From the NCBI GenBank assembly GCA_902495355.1, contig CABUWV010000004.1:1-64000 (forward strand): a stretch of 64,000 bases of DNA, in the 5' to 3' direction. Shown here one piece after another: positions 50,941 to 59,991 of the stretch. This DNA is from an uncultured Collinsella sp. GTDB lineage: Bacteria > Actinomycetota > Coriobacteriia > Coriobacteriales > Coriobacteriaceae. The notes beneath the pieces are model-generated. The model searched no databases. It was not told the DNA's origin and worked only from the letters and a program-made list of their open reading frames with translations. Within the stretch, counting starts at the first letter, position 1, and the number at the start of each line of letters is the position of its first letter. Position numbers and translations under genes: made by a program.

Positions 50941-53900
50941 TTAGTCATCGTCGGACGCACCGAGCTGCTGCAGTAGCATGAGCGCCGCGGCCACGGGGCC
51001 GGTGCCGTCGTTGGCGTCGAGGCCGCGACCCAGGCCGCTGCCCGCGCCGGCGCCCGCCTTGTAGGGCACCGACAGCTTGCGGCTCTTGGGAAAGTTCACC
51101 GCGCCATAGCGATTCTTGAACTCAAAGGCTACCTTCTTGGGAACGTCAATCCCCAGGAAAGTAATGCGTCCACCGCTGAGCGTGACGCTCTCGAGCCCCA
51201 GGCGCTCGCCGCGAATGCGGATGCGAGCGCGATTGAACAGGTTGAGCCCCGCCAACGGAAGCTCACCGTGCGCGGCCTCGGTCTCCTCCTGCACCTCGTC
51301 GATACTCTCCAGGTCCTCGGCCGCCGCGAGCTTGCGGTACACGAGCACGCGCTGGTCCACCGCCGGCATGTACCCCTCGGACAAGAAGTAGTCGGCCGGC
51401 AGGTTGATGCCCACGCTCGCTGCCTCCACGCCGGCATCGTCATCGCCGCGCGCCTCGGCCACGGCCTGTCCCAGCATCTGCGTAAACAGATCAAAGCCCA
51501 CGCTCGACAGGTTACCGTGCTGCTCGGCACCCATAAGCGAACCGGCACCGCGGATCTCCAGGTCGCGCATGGCGATGCGCATGCCGCTGCCCAGGTCTTG
51601 GAACTCGGAAAGCGCGGTCAGGCGCGCCGTAGCCTCCTCGGTAAGCGGCAGCTCGCCGGGGAACATAAAGTACGCGTATGCCTGCGTGGCCGAGCGGCCC
51701 ACGCGGCCCTTGAGCTGGTAGAGCTGTGCCAGGCCCAGACGCTGCGAGTCCTCGATGATGAGCGTGTTGGCGGTCGCGTTGTCGATACCGCTCTCAACGA
51801 TGGTCGTGGCGATAAGCACGTCGATCTTCTTGGTCGCGAACTCGATCATCACGTCCTCGACCTCGCGCGGGCTCATCTTGCCGTGCGCCACGCCCACGCG
51901 CGCCTCGGGCGCGGCCTCGTGCACGCGCGCCACAGCATCGTCGATGGTCTTGACGCGGTTGGACACGTAGTACACCTGACCGCCGCGGCCCACCTCCAGG
52001 CGAATCGCCGCACTCACCACGTCGGGGTCGTACTCCCCCACGTGTACGATCACGGGACGACGCCCGGTCGGCGGTGTGGTGATCAGGCTCATGTCGCGCA
52101 CGCCGCTCGTGGCCATCTGCATGGTTCGCGGAATAGGCGTTGCCGAGAGCGTGAGCACGTCGATTTGCTCGCGCAGGTTTTTGAGCTGCTCCTTGTGCTG
52201 CACACCAAAGCGCTGCTCCTCGTCGATGATCACCATGCCCAGGTTCTTGGGGTTCACATCGGCCGAAAGCAAGCGGTGCGTGCCGATGAGCACATCAATC
52301 GTGCCCTCGGCAAACGCCTTAAGCGCGCGCTTTTGCTGCGCCGGCGTGCGGAAGCGGCTGAGCACCTCGACCTCCAGGCCAAACGGGGCAAAGCGCTCAA
52401 AGAATGTCTCGTAGTGCTGTTGGGCCAGAATGGTCGTGGGGCAGAGCACCATGACCTGGCGGCCGGAGTCCACGCACTTAAAGGCTGCGCGCAGGGCGAC
52501 CTCGGTCTTGCCGAAACCCACGTCGCCGCACAGCAGGCGGTCCATGGGCTTGGGCGCCTCCATGTCTGCCTTGATGTCGGCGATAGCCTCCAGCTGGTCG
52601 CGTGTCTCGTCGTAGGGGAAGCTCTCCTCCATCTCGATCTGCTCAGGCGTATCGGGCGGACAGGCGATACCGGTAATCGACGAGCGGCGCGTATAGAGGT
52701 CGACCAGGTCAAACGCCAGCTTTTTGGCATTCTTGCGCGCCTTGTTGGTGGCCCGCGTCCAGTCGGCGGTGTTGAGCCTGGTCAAGCGCGGTTTATCGCC
52801 GTCGGGACCAACGTAGCGCGTAATGCGGTCAACCTGCTCCAGCGGCACGTAGAGCTTGTCGCCATCGGCATATTCCAGCAAAAAGTAGTCGCGTTCCTTG
52901 CCGCCCACTTCCTGACGCGCGATCTCGCTAAAGAGCGCGATGCCGTGGGTAGCGTGCACCACGTAGTCGCCCGGCTTAAACGGGAAGGTGATCTGCGTAA
53001 TGTCAACCTTGCGGCGGCTGCGCGCGCGGTTGGCATCCATGCGGGCGTTGAGGTCGGCGATCGAGAACACGGCCAGGTTGGCATCGGGCACCACCACGCC
53101 CTGCGGCAGGGCAGCGTCCACAAAGGTCACGCGCCCGCGCGAGATGGTGGGCACGGCGGCGCCGGCGGCAGCCTGCGCGGCGCCCGCCTCGAGCGAGCGG
53201 GCGTTGAGCGCATCGGCGCGACGCTCGCGAATGGAAGCACGGGCCTCCTGGCGTGCGGCACGGTCGGCGGAATCCGCCGCTGCCACGCGCACGCGGTCGC
53301 CGATAGCGCCGGCGTTTTCGGGCGCCGCGGTCAGCGATTCCTCAAAGGTAATGCCCTCGTCGCCAAAGGTGAGCTCCATCGACTCGCGCGCACCGCGGTC
53401 GGGGATGGCAAACACGCAGGCATAGCGCTTGCCCACGACCTCCTGGATGCGCGTCATAAAACGGTTGTCCGAGCCTGCAATGGCAGGCTGCTCAATCTTG
53501 AGCTCGGCCGTCACCGCACCGCCGGCACGGATGAGGCTCACATAGTTCAGGCGTTGCTGGGAACCAAAGTCGAGTTGCTGGGCACGCACGTACAGGCCGT
53601 CCAGACGGTCGACTCCCGCCTCGCCGGCACGTGCCTCGATATCCTCGTAGGCGCGCAGGCAATCGTCGAACAGCGAGCGCGGCTCGGACAGTACCACGAG
53701 CGCCTTGCCGCTCACATGCGACAGCGGGCTCACGGTCTGGCCGTACATCACCGGCAAAAAGCGGTCGAGCTCAGGCGTGACGATGCGCGCATCCACCATC
53801 TCGAGCAGCGCCGCCAACTTGCTGTCGTCCTGGCTGGCGCGGTAGAGCGCCACATGCATGTTGTGGACGGCCTCGTCGGTAAGCGCCAGCTCACGGCACG

Positions 53901-54573
53901 GGAAGATCTCGATGCTGTCCTCGTTGCCGATGGTCTGGCCCGTGGAACTCACCATGCGGCGGATGCGGTCGATCTCGTCGCCGAAAAACTCGATGCGCAC
54001 GGGCGCCTTTTCCTGCGCGGGAAACACCTCGACGGTGTCGCCGTGCACGCGGAACAGACCGGGCGCGTCGGCGGCGCCGGCATTGGTGTAGCCCATGCCC
54101 ACCAGACGCTGCGGCACCTCATCAAAGGGAATCTCCTCGCCCACTGTAAAGGTCGTGGACTCCCAGTAGCGGCTCTCGACCGGTGGCACGCAGCGCAGCA
54201 GCGCGCGGGCCGAGGCGACCATGATGCAGTTGTCGCCGCGCACGATGCGCCCGAGCGCCTCGCAGCGCTGGGCCACCACGGCATCGTCGGGCGCCTGCTC
54301 GCGCCAGGGGTAGTCCTTGCGCTCGGGGAAGCGGCACACGTGCGCCAGGCCCACATAAGCTGCCAGGCTGCGCGCAGCGCGATCGGCCGCGTCCTCGCCG
54401 CTCACGATATAGACCGTGGGACGCGGACGACGCGCAAACTGGGCGGCGGCCATAAGCGTGCGGCCCGACTGCGACACGGCAAGCGTCACGTCCTCGCCGG
54501 CATCGAGCCCAGCCTCGACGGTCTGCAGTGCCTCGGCAGTGTAGAGCTGGGCGGCTATACGGTGAATGAGCAT
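50941..54573 (-). CDS. mfd: Transcription-repair coupling factor
   Basis: 1,210 residues. Removes stalled RNA polymerase and recruits UvrA. The N-terminal UvrB-like domain contains DYPWREQAP. The RNA-polymerase-interacting domain has FKPGDYVVHATHGIALF. The translocase carries Walker A CGDVGFGKTEVA, DEEQRFGVQHKE and GRVGRSATQAYAYF. A C-terminal TRCF domain follows. An Ala/Arg-rich insertion lies around residues 445-485. ATG 54573 after GGAGGAAC. Confidence 0.97.
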   Translation of the reverse strand: MLIHRIAAQLYTAEALQTVEAGLDAGEDVTLAVSQSGRTLMAAAQFARRPRPTVYIVSGEDAADRAARSLAAYVGLAHVCRFPERKDYPWREQAPDDAVVAQRCEALGRIVRGDNCIMVASARALLRCVPPVESRYWESTTFTVGEEIPFDEVPQRLVGMGYTNAGAADAPGLFRVHGDTVEVFPAQEKAPVRIEFFGDEIDRIRRMVSSTGQTIGNEDSIEIFPCRELALTDEAVHNMHVALYRASQDDSKLAALLEMVDARIVTPELDRFLPVMYGQTVSPLSHVSGKALVVLSEPRSLFDDCLRAYEDIEARAGEAGVDRLDGLYVRAQQLDFGSQQRLNYVSLIRAGGAVTAELKIEQPAIAGSDNRFMTRIQEVVGKRYACVFAIPDRGARESMELTFGDEGITFEESLTAAPENAGAIGDRVRVAAADSADRAARQEARASIRERRADALNARSLEAGAAQAAAGAAVPTISRGRVTFVDAALPQGVVVPDANLAVFSIADLNARMDANRARSRRKVDITQITFPFKPGDYVVHATHGIALFSEIARQEVGGKERDYFLLEYADGDKLYVPLEQVDRITRYVGPDGDKPRLTRLNTADWTRATNKARKNAKKLAFDLVDLYTRRSSITGIACPPDTPEQIEMEESFPYDETRDQLEAIADIKADMEAPKPMDRLLCGDVGFGKTEVALRAAFKCVDSGRQVMVLCPTTILAQQHYETFFERFAPFGLEVEVLSRFRTPAQQKRALKAFAEGTIDVLIGTHRLLSADVNPKNLGMVIIDEEQRFGVQHKEQLKNLREQIDVLTLSATPIPRTMQMATSGVRDMSLITTPPTGRRPVIVHVGEYDPDVVSAAIRLEVGRGGQVYYVSNRVKTIDDAVARVHEAAPEARVGVAHGKMSPREVEDVMIEFATKKIDVLIATTIVESGIDNATANTLIIEDSQRLGLAQLYQLKGRVGRSATQAYAYFMFPGELPLTEEATARLTALSEFQDLGSGMRIAMRDLEIRGAGSLMGAEQHGNLSSVGFDLFTQMLGQAVAEARGDDDAGVEAASVGINLPADYFLSEGYMPAVDQRVLVYRKLAAAEDLESIDEVQEETEAAHGELPLAGLNLFNRARIRIRGERLGLESVTLSGGRITFLGIDVPKKVAFEFKNRYGAVNFPKSRKLSVPYKAGAGAGSGLGRGLDANDGTGPVAAALMLLQQLGASDDD

Positions 54574-54670
54574 GCTGTTCCTCCGGCATCGCAACGCCAA
54601 AAGCCCGCCGGGGCAAGCTCGACGGGTCGTTCGTCAAATTCGTTGCCTGTCATGGTAGCGCATGGAGAGG

Positions 54671-54715
54671 ACTACAGCTCAAGCGTACGCCCAGCCCCGC
54701 AACAAAAACGCCAGA
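54671..54715. repeat. Direct repeat flanking the ATP-grasp gene, left copy
   Basis: CAGCTCAAGCG..AGCCCCGCAACAAAA.CGCCAGA, 36 of 41 positions identical to the right copy at 56384. Intergenic between mfd and the ATP-grasp gene. Confidence 0.6.
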
Positions 54716-54795
54716 TAGAACTGGACTCGCCGGCTTCGCCAAAATCCCTCCGCCACATCGAACGCCGCAACCACGGAAGGCGCCCCAAGAAGCGG

Positions 54796-56262
54796 CTATT
54801 CCTCAAAAAAGCTCGCAACGTTCAAGCGGCTCGTCCACTCTCCTATGGTGTTGGCAAAACCGACGCGTGTGTACACGCCCGCAAAACGGCCGCGATACAG
54901 GTACAGGCCTTCCATATTGGAAGCGGGCGCAAAGCCAAGATCATCCATAAGTCCTTTGGGCGCCTCTCCTCGATGCGGCCCATCGACAAGCGTTCCGCGC
55001 AAGCAAGGAGTCTGATACTGCTGAGCATACTCCTGTACAATCGCCCCAGCGGCCGCAGCGCGAGCAAGCACCTGGGACCATTCCTGCTCCGTGGCATCCA
55101 AACCAGCGACAACGCCAACCGCATTGTAGCCGCCGCACGGCTTGACGATCCATCGATCCTTTTCGGCAAATCTCGACAACTGGGCGCCCTCGTCCAAAAT
55201 CTCGGTATAGGGCACATGCTCCCGGACAAACGCCTGCTCCTCCGGGCTCAACAAGGACTGACCCGCCTCAGACCACAGAAACGCAAATACGGTCTTAGTC
55301 GCACACGGCCACGTTCTAAATCCACCGACGATGCACGCAAGTCCTTCCTGGGCAGCCTCGATTAAGGCCGAACGTCCGTCGCACGGTTTATCCCACAGCT
55401 CGCCGGTCACCGCGCGCCGCCAAACGCAATCAATAGGGCCAGCGGCATCGCACAGGCGCCTAGCACCGCTTTCGTCTTCGCCAATCCGCAGGTCGCGCAC
55501 GTCCGCAAAGCGTGCGACTACGCCCCGCTGCCTCATAAGGTCGACAAAATGAGCCGCATCTTCCAAGTCGATGCTTTCCGAATAGTCGACGATTGCCACC
55601 GAAGCGGGATATATCTTTGATTGCGGTGCATAGAGCCCCTCGTCAACGCAGATGCCGTCATCCGATCGGACACCATCCTCGGTGCGGCAAGGATGGGCCA
55701 GCTCCCACTCTGCATAGGTCTCAAACAATGCATCTATCCAGCTACCGCACAAATCGTACTGCCGAAAACCGGGATGATTGGATGCAAATTCCTCAAAGGA
55801 GGGCGTCATCCGCACGGCCTGACAGACCGCATCGGTCACCACCATTCCGGCGCTGCCATCGGTATTGAGCTCGCAAAACGAATACGAACCGGTGTCCTCG
55901 TCAAGAAAGATATCGACGCGCGCAAGGGGAATCTGGCAATCATAGCCGGCGTCCATAGCGCACAACTCCGCAAAAGCCGGATCCATGCGGAACCATGCAC
56001 GAACGGAGGCATCGGAACAAAACGCCCGCGTCACCTTGTCCATAATGCCGTACATGCGCTCGGCCGCCTCCTTAAGAAGCGCCGTCATATCCTTATCGAA
56101 TATCTTTGGCGTCAAAGCCCAAGGCGCAGGATCTCCATGGTAGAGCGCATGGGTTTGAGACAAGTACTCGTCGCCTTTGCGACGACCAGGTAGGTCACCT
56201 TCGCGCGTGCGTACGATGCGCTCAAAGTCGTCCTCGAGCTCCCGCGTCTTCGATGTTGTCAC
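54796..56262 (-). CDS. ATP-grasp-like protein of unknown function (glutathionylspermidine synthase-like fold)
   Basis: 488 residues. CELNTDGSAGMVVTDAV resembles the conserved E-x-N-x-D-G motif of the glutathionylspermidine synthase/YgiC group, and DRWIVKPCGGYNAVGVV has the ATP-binding K-P-x-G-G. WIDALFETYAEW and FLWSEAG fit the same fold. The ligation substrate is unknown. The ATG at 56274 has no ribosome site, whereas GTG 56262 has GGAGGG just upstream, so I start there. Flanked by 41-bp direct repeats. Confidence 0.7.
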   Translation of the reverse strand: MTTSKTRELEDDFERIVRTREGDLPGRRKGDEYLSQTHALYHGDPAPWALTPKIFDKDMTALLKEAAERMYGIMDKVTRAFCSDASVRAWFRMDPAFAELCAMDAGYDCQIPLARVDIFLDEDTGSYSFCELNTDGSAGMVVTDAVCQAVRMTPSFEEFASNHPGFRQYDLCGSWIDALFETYAEWELAHPCRTEDGVRSDDGICVDEGLYAPQSKIYPASVAIVDYSESIDLEDAAHFVDLMRQRGVVARFADVRDLRIGEDESGARRLCDAAGPIDCVWRRAVTGELWDKPCDGRSALIEAAQEGLACIVGGFRTWPCATKTVFAFLWSEAGQSLLSPEEQAFVREHVPYTEILDEGAQLSRFAEKDRWIVKPCGGYNAVGVVAGLDATEQEWSQVLARAAAAGAIVQEYAQQYQTPCLRGTLVDGPHRGEAPKGLMDDLGFAPASNMEGLYLYRGRFAGVYTRVGFANTIGEWTSRLNVASFFEE

Positions 56263-56383
56263 GTTACCCTCCATTGCTTGATTTTTTTGCTCATGCTACG
56301 CCAGCACGCCACGACTTCGGTGCGCTTGAATAGGCTTCTAAATTAGCAACACATTTTTGCATGAGGCGGCATGAGGCAACATA

Positions 56384-56429
56384 TACTCCAGCTCAAGCGC
56401 ATACCAAGCCCCGCAACAAAATCGCCAGA
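56384..56429. repeat. Direct repeat flanking the ATP-grasp gene, right copy
   Basis: Partner of the 54671 copy; it merges into the terminator hairpin of the zinc-ribbon gene. Confidence 0.6.
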
Positions 56430-56447
56430 CGGGCGAGCCGTCTGGCG
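56423..56447 (-). terminator. Terminator of the zinc-ribbon membrane protein gene
   Basis: CGCCAGACGG/CCGTCTGGCG stem followed on the minus strand by ATTTTG. Confidence 0.75.
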
Positions 56448-56473
56448 TTATCAGAGTGAGCTATACGCCGAGT

Positions 56474-57520
56474 CTAGTCATAGATACCCATTTTGAGCAG
56501 TGTGAAGGTCGGGGCGCCGTCACCCTGCTCGACGCGAACCGTGCAAGTCTCGGTACGGCACTCGGACGCATCGGCCTGAATCGCCGCGATGAACTGGTCC
56601 TTTGGCAGACCATAGGTGCTCTCGGGGATGTCAGAAGGCAGCAGCGCACCGCCAGCGCTGTAGACCTCATAGGTGAGCTCGTAGATGTTGTCGCCAAGGT
56701 CAGTCGCACCCGTAACGATGGCACACGGCGGGTTGTAATTTCCCTGGCCGTATTCCTGTTTCAGATACAAATACCCGTCATGTGCTTCGGCCGAATCGGC
56801 AAGCATCTGCCCACCCGACCCTTTATCAAAGGTCATGTCAGCATCCGAGAGCGTCAGACCCGTCAGGCGATAGAGTTCTCTATTGACCACATCGGTCGCT
56901 ATGCGCTGAAAGTGACCATTGTCATAGTCACCCTTCTCGATTCGATACGGCGCATTGTCAATAAAGTGGCACCAGATGAACTTAACCAGCTTGTATTTCT
57001 CGTCATCCGTAAGTCCATCAGTCGAATCGAAGTCGCCCGCCTGATACCAGTCCAGATCGAAGTGTTCCTCCGTAAAGTTCGACAGGAACAGGTTCGCCGC
57101 GGCATAAGTTGCCTGGTCGTTGAGATCGACCTTTACGCTGCTGCCGGTCTGCTCAGGCTCATCCGCCTCATCCTCGTCGGCGGCAGGCTTCTCCTTGGCG
57201 CTTCCTTTGTCCTTGTGCTCGGCCGAGCCCTCGTCGGACCCGAGCACCGTGATCTGCGACGAGTTGCCCTGTCCAAGCGGCCCCAACACTCCGGTCAGCG
57301 CCAGCGCGGCACCACCGGCAACGAGCACGCCCGCCACGCACACGCCGATAATCACCGCTCGCTTATGCGACTTCTTTTGCACGGGAGGCATCCCTGCCGC
57401 CGGCATCGGCGCAGGCTCGGCGGGCGCGGCCGCCGGAGAAGCAACGCCCATGCGCGCCCCGCAGTTCGTGCAAAATTCGGTTCCGTCGGGCATCTCGGAG
57501 CCACACTTGGTGCAAAACAT
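56474..57520 (-). CDS. Zinc-ribbon, single-pass membrane protein
   Basis: 348 residues. N-terminal zinc ribbon FCTKCGSEMPDGTEFCTNCG, a Pro/Ala linker, then one membrane helix (AVIIGVCVAGVLVAGGAALA). An acidic stretch (about 105-135) leads to an extracellular domain with YWxR-like features (FLSNFTEEHFDLDWYQ, LVKFIWCHFIDNAPYRIEKG) seen in YARHG/YwmB-type lipobox-free proteins. No reaction can be assigned. ATG 57520; GAGGGG lies 10 bp upstream. Confidence 0.72.
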   Translation of the reverse strand: MFCTKCGSEMPDGTEFCTNCGARMGVASPAAAPAEPAPMPAAGMPPVQKKSHKRAVIIGVCVAGVLVAGGAALALTGVLGPLGQGNSSQITVLGSDEGSAEHKDKGSAKEKPAADEDEADEPEQTGSSVKVDLNDQATYAAANLFLSNFTEEHFDLDWYQAGDFDSTDGLTDDEKYKLVKFIWCHFIDNAPYRIEKGDYDNGHFQRIATDVVNRELYRLTGLTLSDADMTFDKGSGGQMLADSAEAHDGYLYLKQEYGQGNYNPPCAIVTGATDLGDNIYELTYEVYSAGGALLPSDIPESTYGLPKDQFIAAIQADASECRTETCTVRVEQGDGAPTFTLLKMGIYD

Positions 57521-58027
57521 ATTCGGGCATCCCCTCACAACAAACAGCATCTGCCGCCATCATATTGAGCCCTCAAAACGCAAATGTGTTGCGCAACATT
57601 GGCCGCCGTCTCCGAGTGCCGACCAAACGCGTCGGGCCCCTACCCCATCACACTCACACTGGGACACAAATCCGCCAGCGGGCACTCGTCGCACTTGGGT
57701 TTGCGGGCGTCGCGCAAACTGCACGGCGGCCATCAACGCCCGGTCCACCCACCCAAAACGCGCATACCCAAACGCCCTCGGCACAAAACAGCCTGATCGG
57801 ACAGGATCGATTATCAGCTTTTACCTGCATTATTTTGCAATTATGGCAATTGCTACTTTATAGTTGTGGTAACTTCTAGTTAGTAATTATGGTTTTTTGC
57901 CTTAACAATGTGGCAAATCCCAAAGGCCTGCCACGAAACCCGGCGGATACCGACAAACTCGGCACGAGACTTTCAAACCAAAAGCATGCCTGCGAGCATG
58001 CGATGCAAGACGCGAAGGGCGTTAAAA
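57521..58027. other. Gap with nth fragment and AT-rich promoter region
   Basis: 507 bp without a credible gene. Holds a decayed nth 3'-end copy (57640-57711). From 57800 to 57910 there is AT-rich DNA (for example TTTTGCAATTATGGCAATTG) probably carrying the promoter of the following ATPase. Confidence 0.55.
57640..57711 (-). pseudogene. Duplicated 3' fragment of nth
   Basis: Minus-strand translation gives DARKPKCDECPLADLCPSV then SVMG and a stop. This matches the end of the intact Nth at 59266 (DARKPKCGECPLADLCPSV). About 57 bp are over 90% identical by eye; homology is lost upstream after a 2-bp insertion. Confidence 0.72.
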
Positions 58028-59185
58028 ATGATTGAGCGAACCATGGCCCAAAAGCTACGCGGCATGTCAGAATGGTTTCCCGTCGTCTCGCTTACGGGGC
58101 CACGCCAAAGCGGCAAGTCAACTCTCATCAAGGCCGTCTTTCCTGAATATGAATATCTCAACCTCGAGAACCCGGAAGTCCGTCGCGCCGCACTCGATGA
58201 CCCCGTCGGCTTTATCAGCAGGCGCCCTGATCATCTGATCATCGACGAGGCCCAATATGCACCGGAGCTGTTCAGCATGATTCAGGTCGCTTCCGACGAG
58301 CGCGGAAGGACCGGCCAGTATGTATTGTCCGGCTCGCAAAACTTTTTGCTTATGCGCAACATCCAGCAATCGCTTGCTGGGCGCGTCGGCATGCTCAAAC
58401 TCCTCCCTCTCTCCTACCAGGAGCTCAGCGAGACGCAAATCTCGCTTGACACCTACCTGATTCGCGGGGGATACCCGCGCATATATGATGCGGGCATCCC
58501 CACCGATATGTTCTACCAAAATTACCTTATGACCTATGTGGAGCGCGACGCGGGCGGCCTTCTCGACGTGCGTAACCTGAGCTCCTTTAGAAAAATGATC
58601 GGGCTGTGCGCGGCCTGCGTGGGAGGGCTGCTCAACCTATCAAGACTCGCCGCCGATGTGGGAGTCGCCACGGCGACGATCAGCTCGTGGCTTTCGATCC
58701 TGCAATCAAGCTATTTGGTATTCCTGCTTCAGCCATATGCTGGAAACATGCGCAAGCGGCTTACCAAAGCGCCAAAACTGTACTTCTACGACACGGGACT
58801 ACTTTGTCATCTGCTTGGCATTCACGACGAGCGCAGTCTCATGAGCCACCCCCTAAGCGGGGAAATATTCGAAAACCTCGTTGTCTCGGAACGCCAGAAG
58901 GCATATCTCAACAGAGGCATCGAGCCCACGCTTGTCTTTTATCGCGACGATAGCAAACGAGAGATCGACCTTATCGATCTAACAGAGCAGACTCGCCCAC
59001 AGGCGTTCGAAATCAAATCGGGCGCTACCTACCGAGACACATTCGCTCGACACCTACGCTCTGTTGGTTCTGAACTTGGCATTCCCGCAAAGGACCGAGC
59101 CGTCGTATATCACGGCTCCGAGCGCTACGATACCGAGGGCGCATCGGTTGTGCCGGCAGAAGAGTTCTTGCTTCGGGAGTCGTAG
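58028..59185 (+). CDS. AAA ATPase with DUF4143 domain
   Basis: 385 residues. Walker A GPRQSGKST, Walker B HLIIDEAQYAP, sensor YVLSGSQNFLL. A C-terminal DUF4143 domain follows (YFYDTGLLCHLLGI, EIFENLVVSE, FYRDDSKREIDLID, FEIKSGATY), which resembles a PD-(D/E)XK nuclease: D, then E-x-K. These genes move often between genomes; function is unclear. ATG 58028 after GAAGGGCG. AT-rich upstream DNA and the nth tail copies on both sides suggest insertion. Confidence 0.85.
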   Translation: MIERTMAQKLRGMSEWFPVVSLTGPRQSGKSTLIKAVFPEYEYLNLENPEVRRAALDDPVGFISRRPDHLIIDEAQYAPELFSMIQVASDERGRTGQYVLSGSQNFLLMRNIQQSLAGRVGMLKLLPLSYQELSETQISLDTYLIRGGYPRIYDAGIPTDMFYQNYLMTYVERDAGGLLDVRNLSSFRKMIGLCAACVGGLLNLSRLAADVGVATATISSWLSILQSSYLVFLLQPYAGNMRKRLTKAPKLYFYDTGLLCHLLGIHDERSLMSHPLSGEIFENLVVSERQKAYLNRGIEPTLVFYRDDSKREIDLIDLTEQTRPQAFEIKSGATYRDTFARHLRSVGSELGIPAKDRAVVYHGSERYDTEGASVVPAEEFLLRES

Positions 59186-59265
59186 CGAGCGCCATGGTCA
59201 CCGACCGCGCCCCGATTTGTGCCGCCCGGAGATACGCAAGAGCGGCGGCACCCTGCCCTTGCAAC

Positions 59266-59928
59266 CTAGCCCACCCGTACACTGGGGCATAAATCCGCCA
59301 GCGGGCACTCGCCGCACTTGGGCTTGCGGGCGTCGCAAATCTCGCGGCCAAAGGTGATCCACTGGTGATTGACCGACTCCCAGTACTCGTGCGGCAAAAT
59401 CTTGAGCAGGTCCTGTTCGGTCTTGAGCGGCTCCTTGGCGTGTGTCTTGGGGCTCAGCATCAGGCGGTGCGCGATGCGGTTGACGTGCGTGTCCACCGCA
59501 ATGCCCTCCACGATGCCATATCCCACGTTGAGCACGATGTTCGCCGTCTTGCGCCCCACGCCCGGCAGCTTGACGAGCTCCTTCATGTTTGCCGGCACCT
59601 CGCCGCCATAGTCGGCGACGATCATCTGCGCCGCCTCCACGGCATGCTTGGCCTTACTCTTATAAAAGCCGAGCGACTTAATGGTCTCCGCCACATCCGT
59701 CACGCTCGCCCCAGCCATAGCCTCGGGCGTGGGCCATTGGGCAAACAGCTGCGGCGTCACCTTGTTGACCTGCGCGTCTGTTGTTTGTGCCGAGAGCAGC
59801 ACCGCGATCAGCAGGCGGAACGGATTCTTGTGGTCCAAGAAGCACTCGACCGGGCCATAGCGACGGTTAAGGCGCTCGCACACCTCAACGGCGCGCTCGC
59901 GTTTGGCGGCATTGGTCTCGCGTGGCAT
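59266..59928 (-). CDS. nth: Endonuclease III
   Basis: 220 residues. DNA glycosylase/AP lyase for oxidised pyrimidines. The helix-hairpin-helix is LPGVGRKTANIVL with the catalytic Lys, and VDTHVNRIAHRL contains the catalytic Asp. The [4Fe-4S] cluster cysteines are in CDARKPKCGECPLADLC (spacing 6-2-5). ATG 59928 after GAGGAG. Its 3' end is duplicated at 57640. Confidence 0.95.
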   Translation of the reverse strand: MPRETNAAKRERAVEVCERLNRRYGPVECFLDHKNPFRLLIAVLLSAQTTDAQVNKVTPQLFAQWPTPEAMAGASVTDVAETIKSLGFYKSKAKHAVEAAQMIVADYGGEVPANMKELVKLPGVGRKTANIVLNVGYGIVEGIAVDTHVNRIAHRLMLSPKTHAKEPLKTEQDLLKILPHEYWESVNHQWITFGREICDARKPKCGECPLADLCPSVRVG

Positions 59929-59991
59929 AACAACTCCTCGGCTCGGCAGAAACATAACTTCACGGAAACGATTGTCCCACGTACGGGGGCC

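Noticed and set aside
51268..55365. 1,365-codon open frame antisense to mfd and part of the ATP-grasp gene
   Set aside because: Spans two real genes and a gap, with His/Arg/Leu-rich shadow composition.
57560..57784. Short ORF with an mfd-like stretch (LMAAVQFARRP)
   Set aside because: It lies in the out-of-frame part of the decayed nth copy; the resemblance to Mfd residues is about a dozen positions and probably chance.
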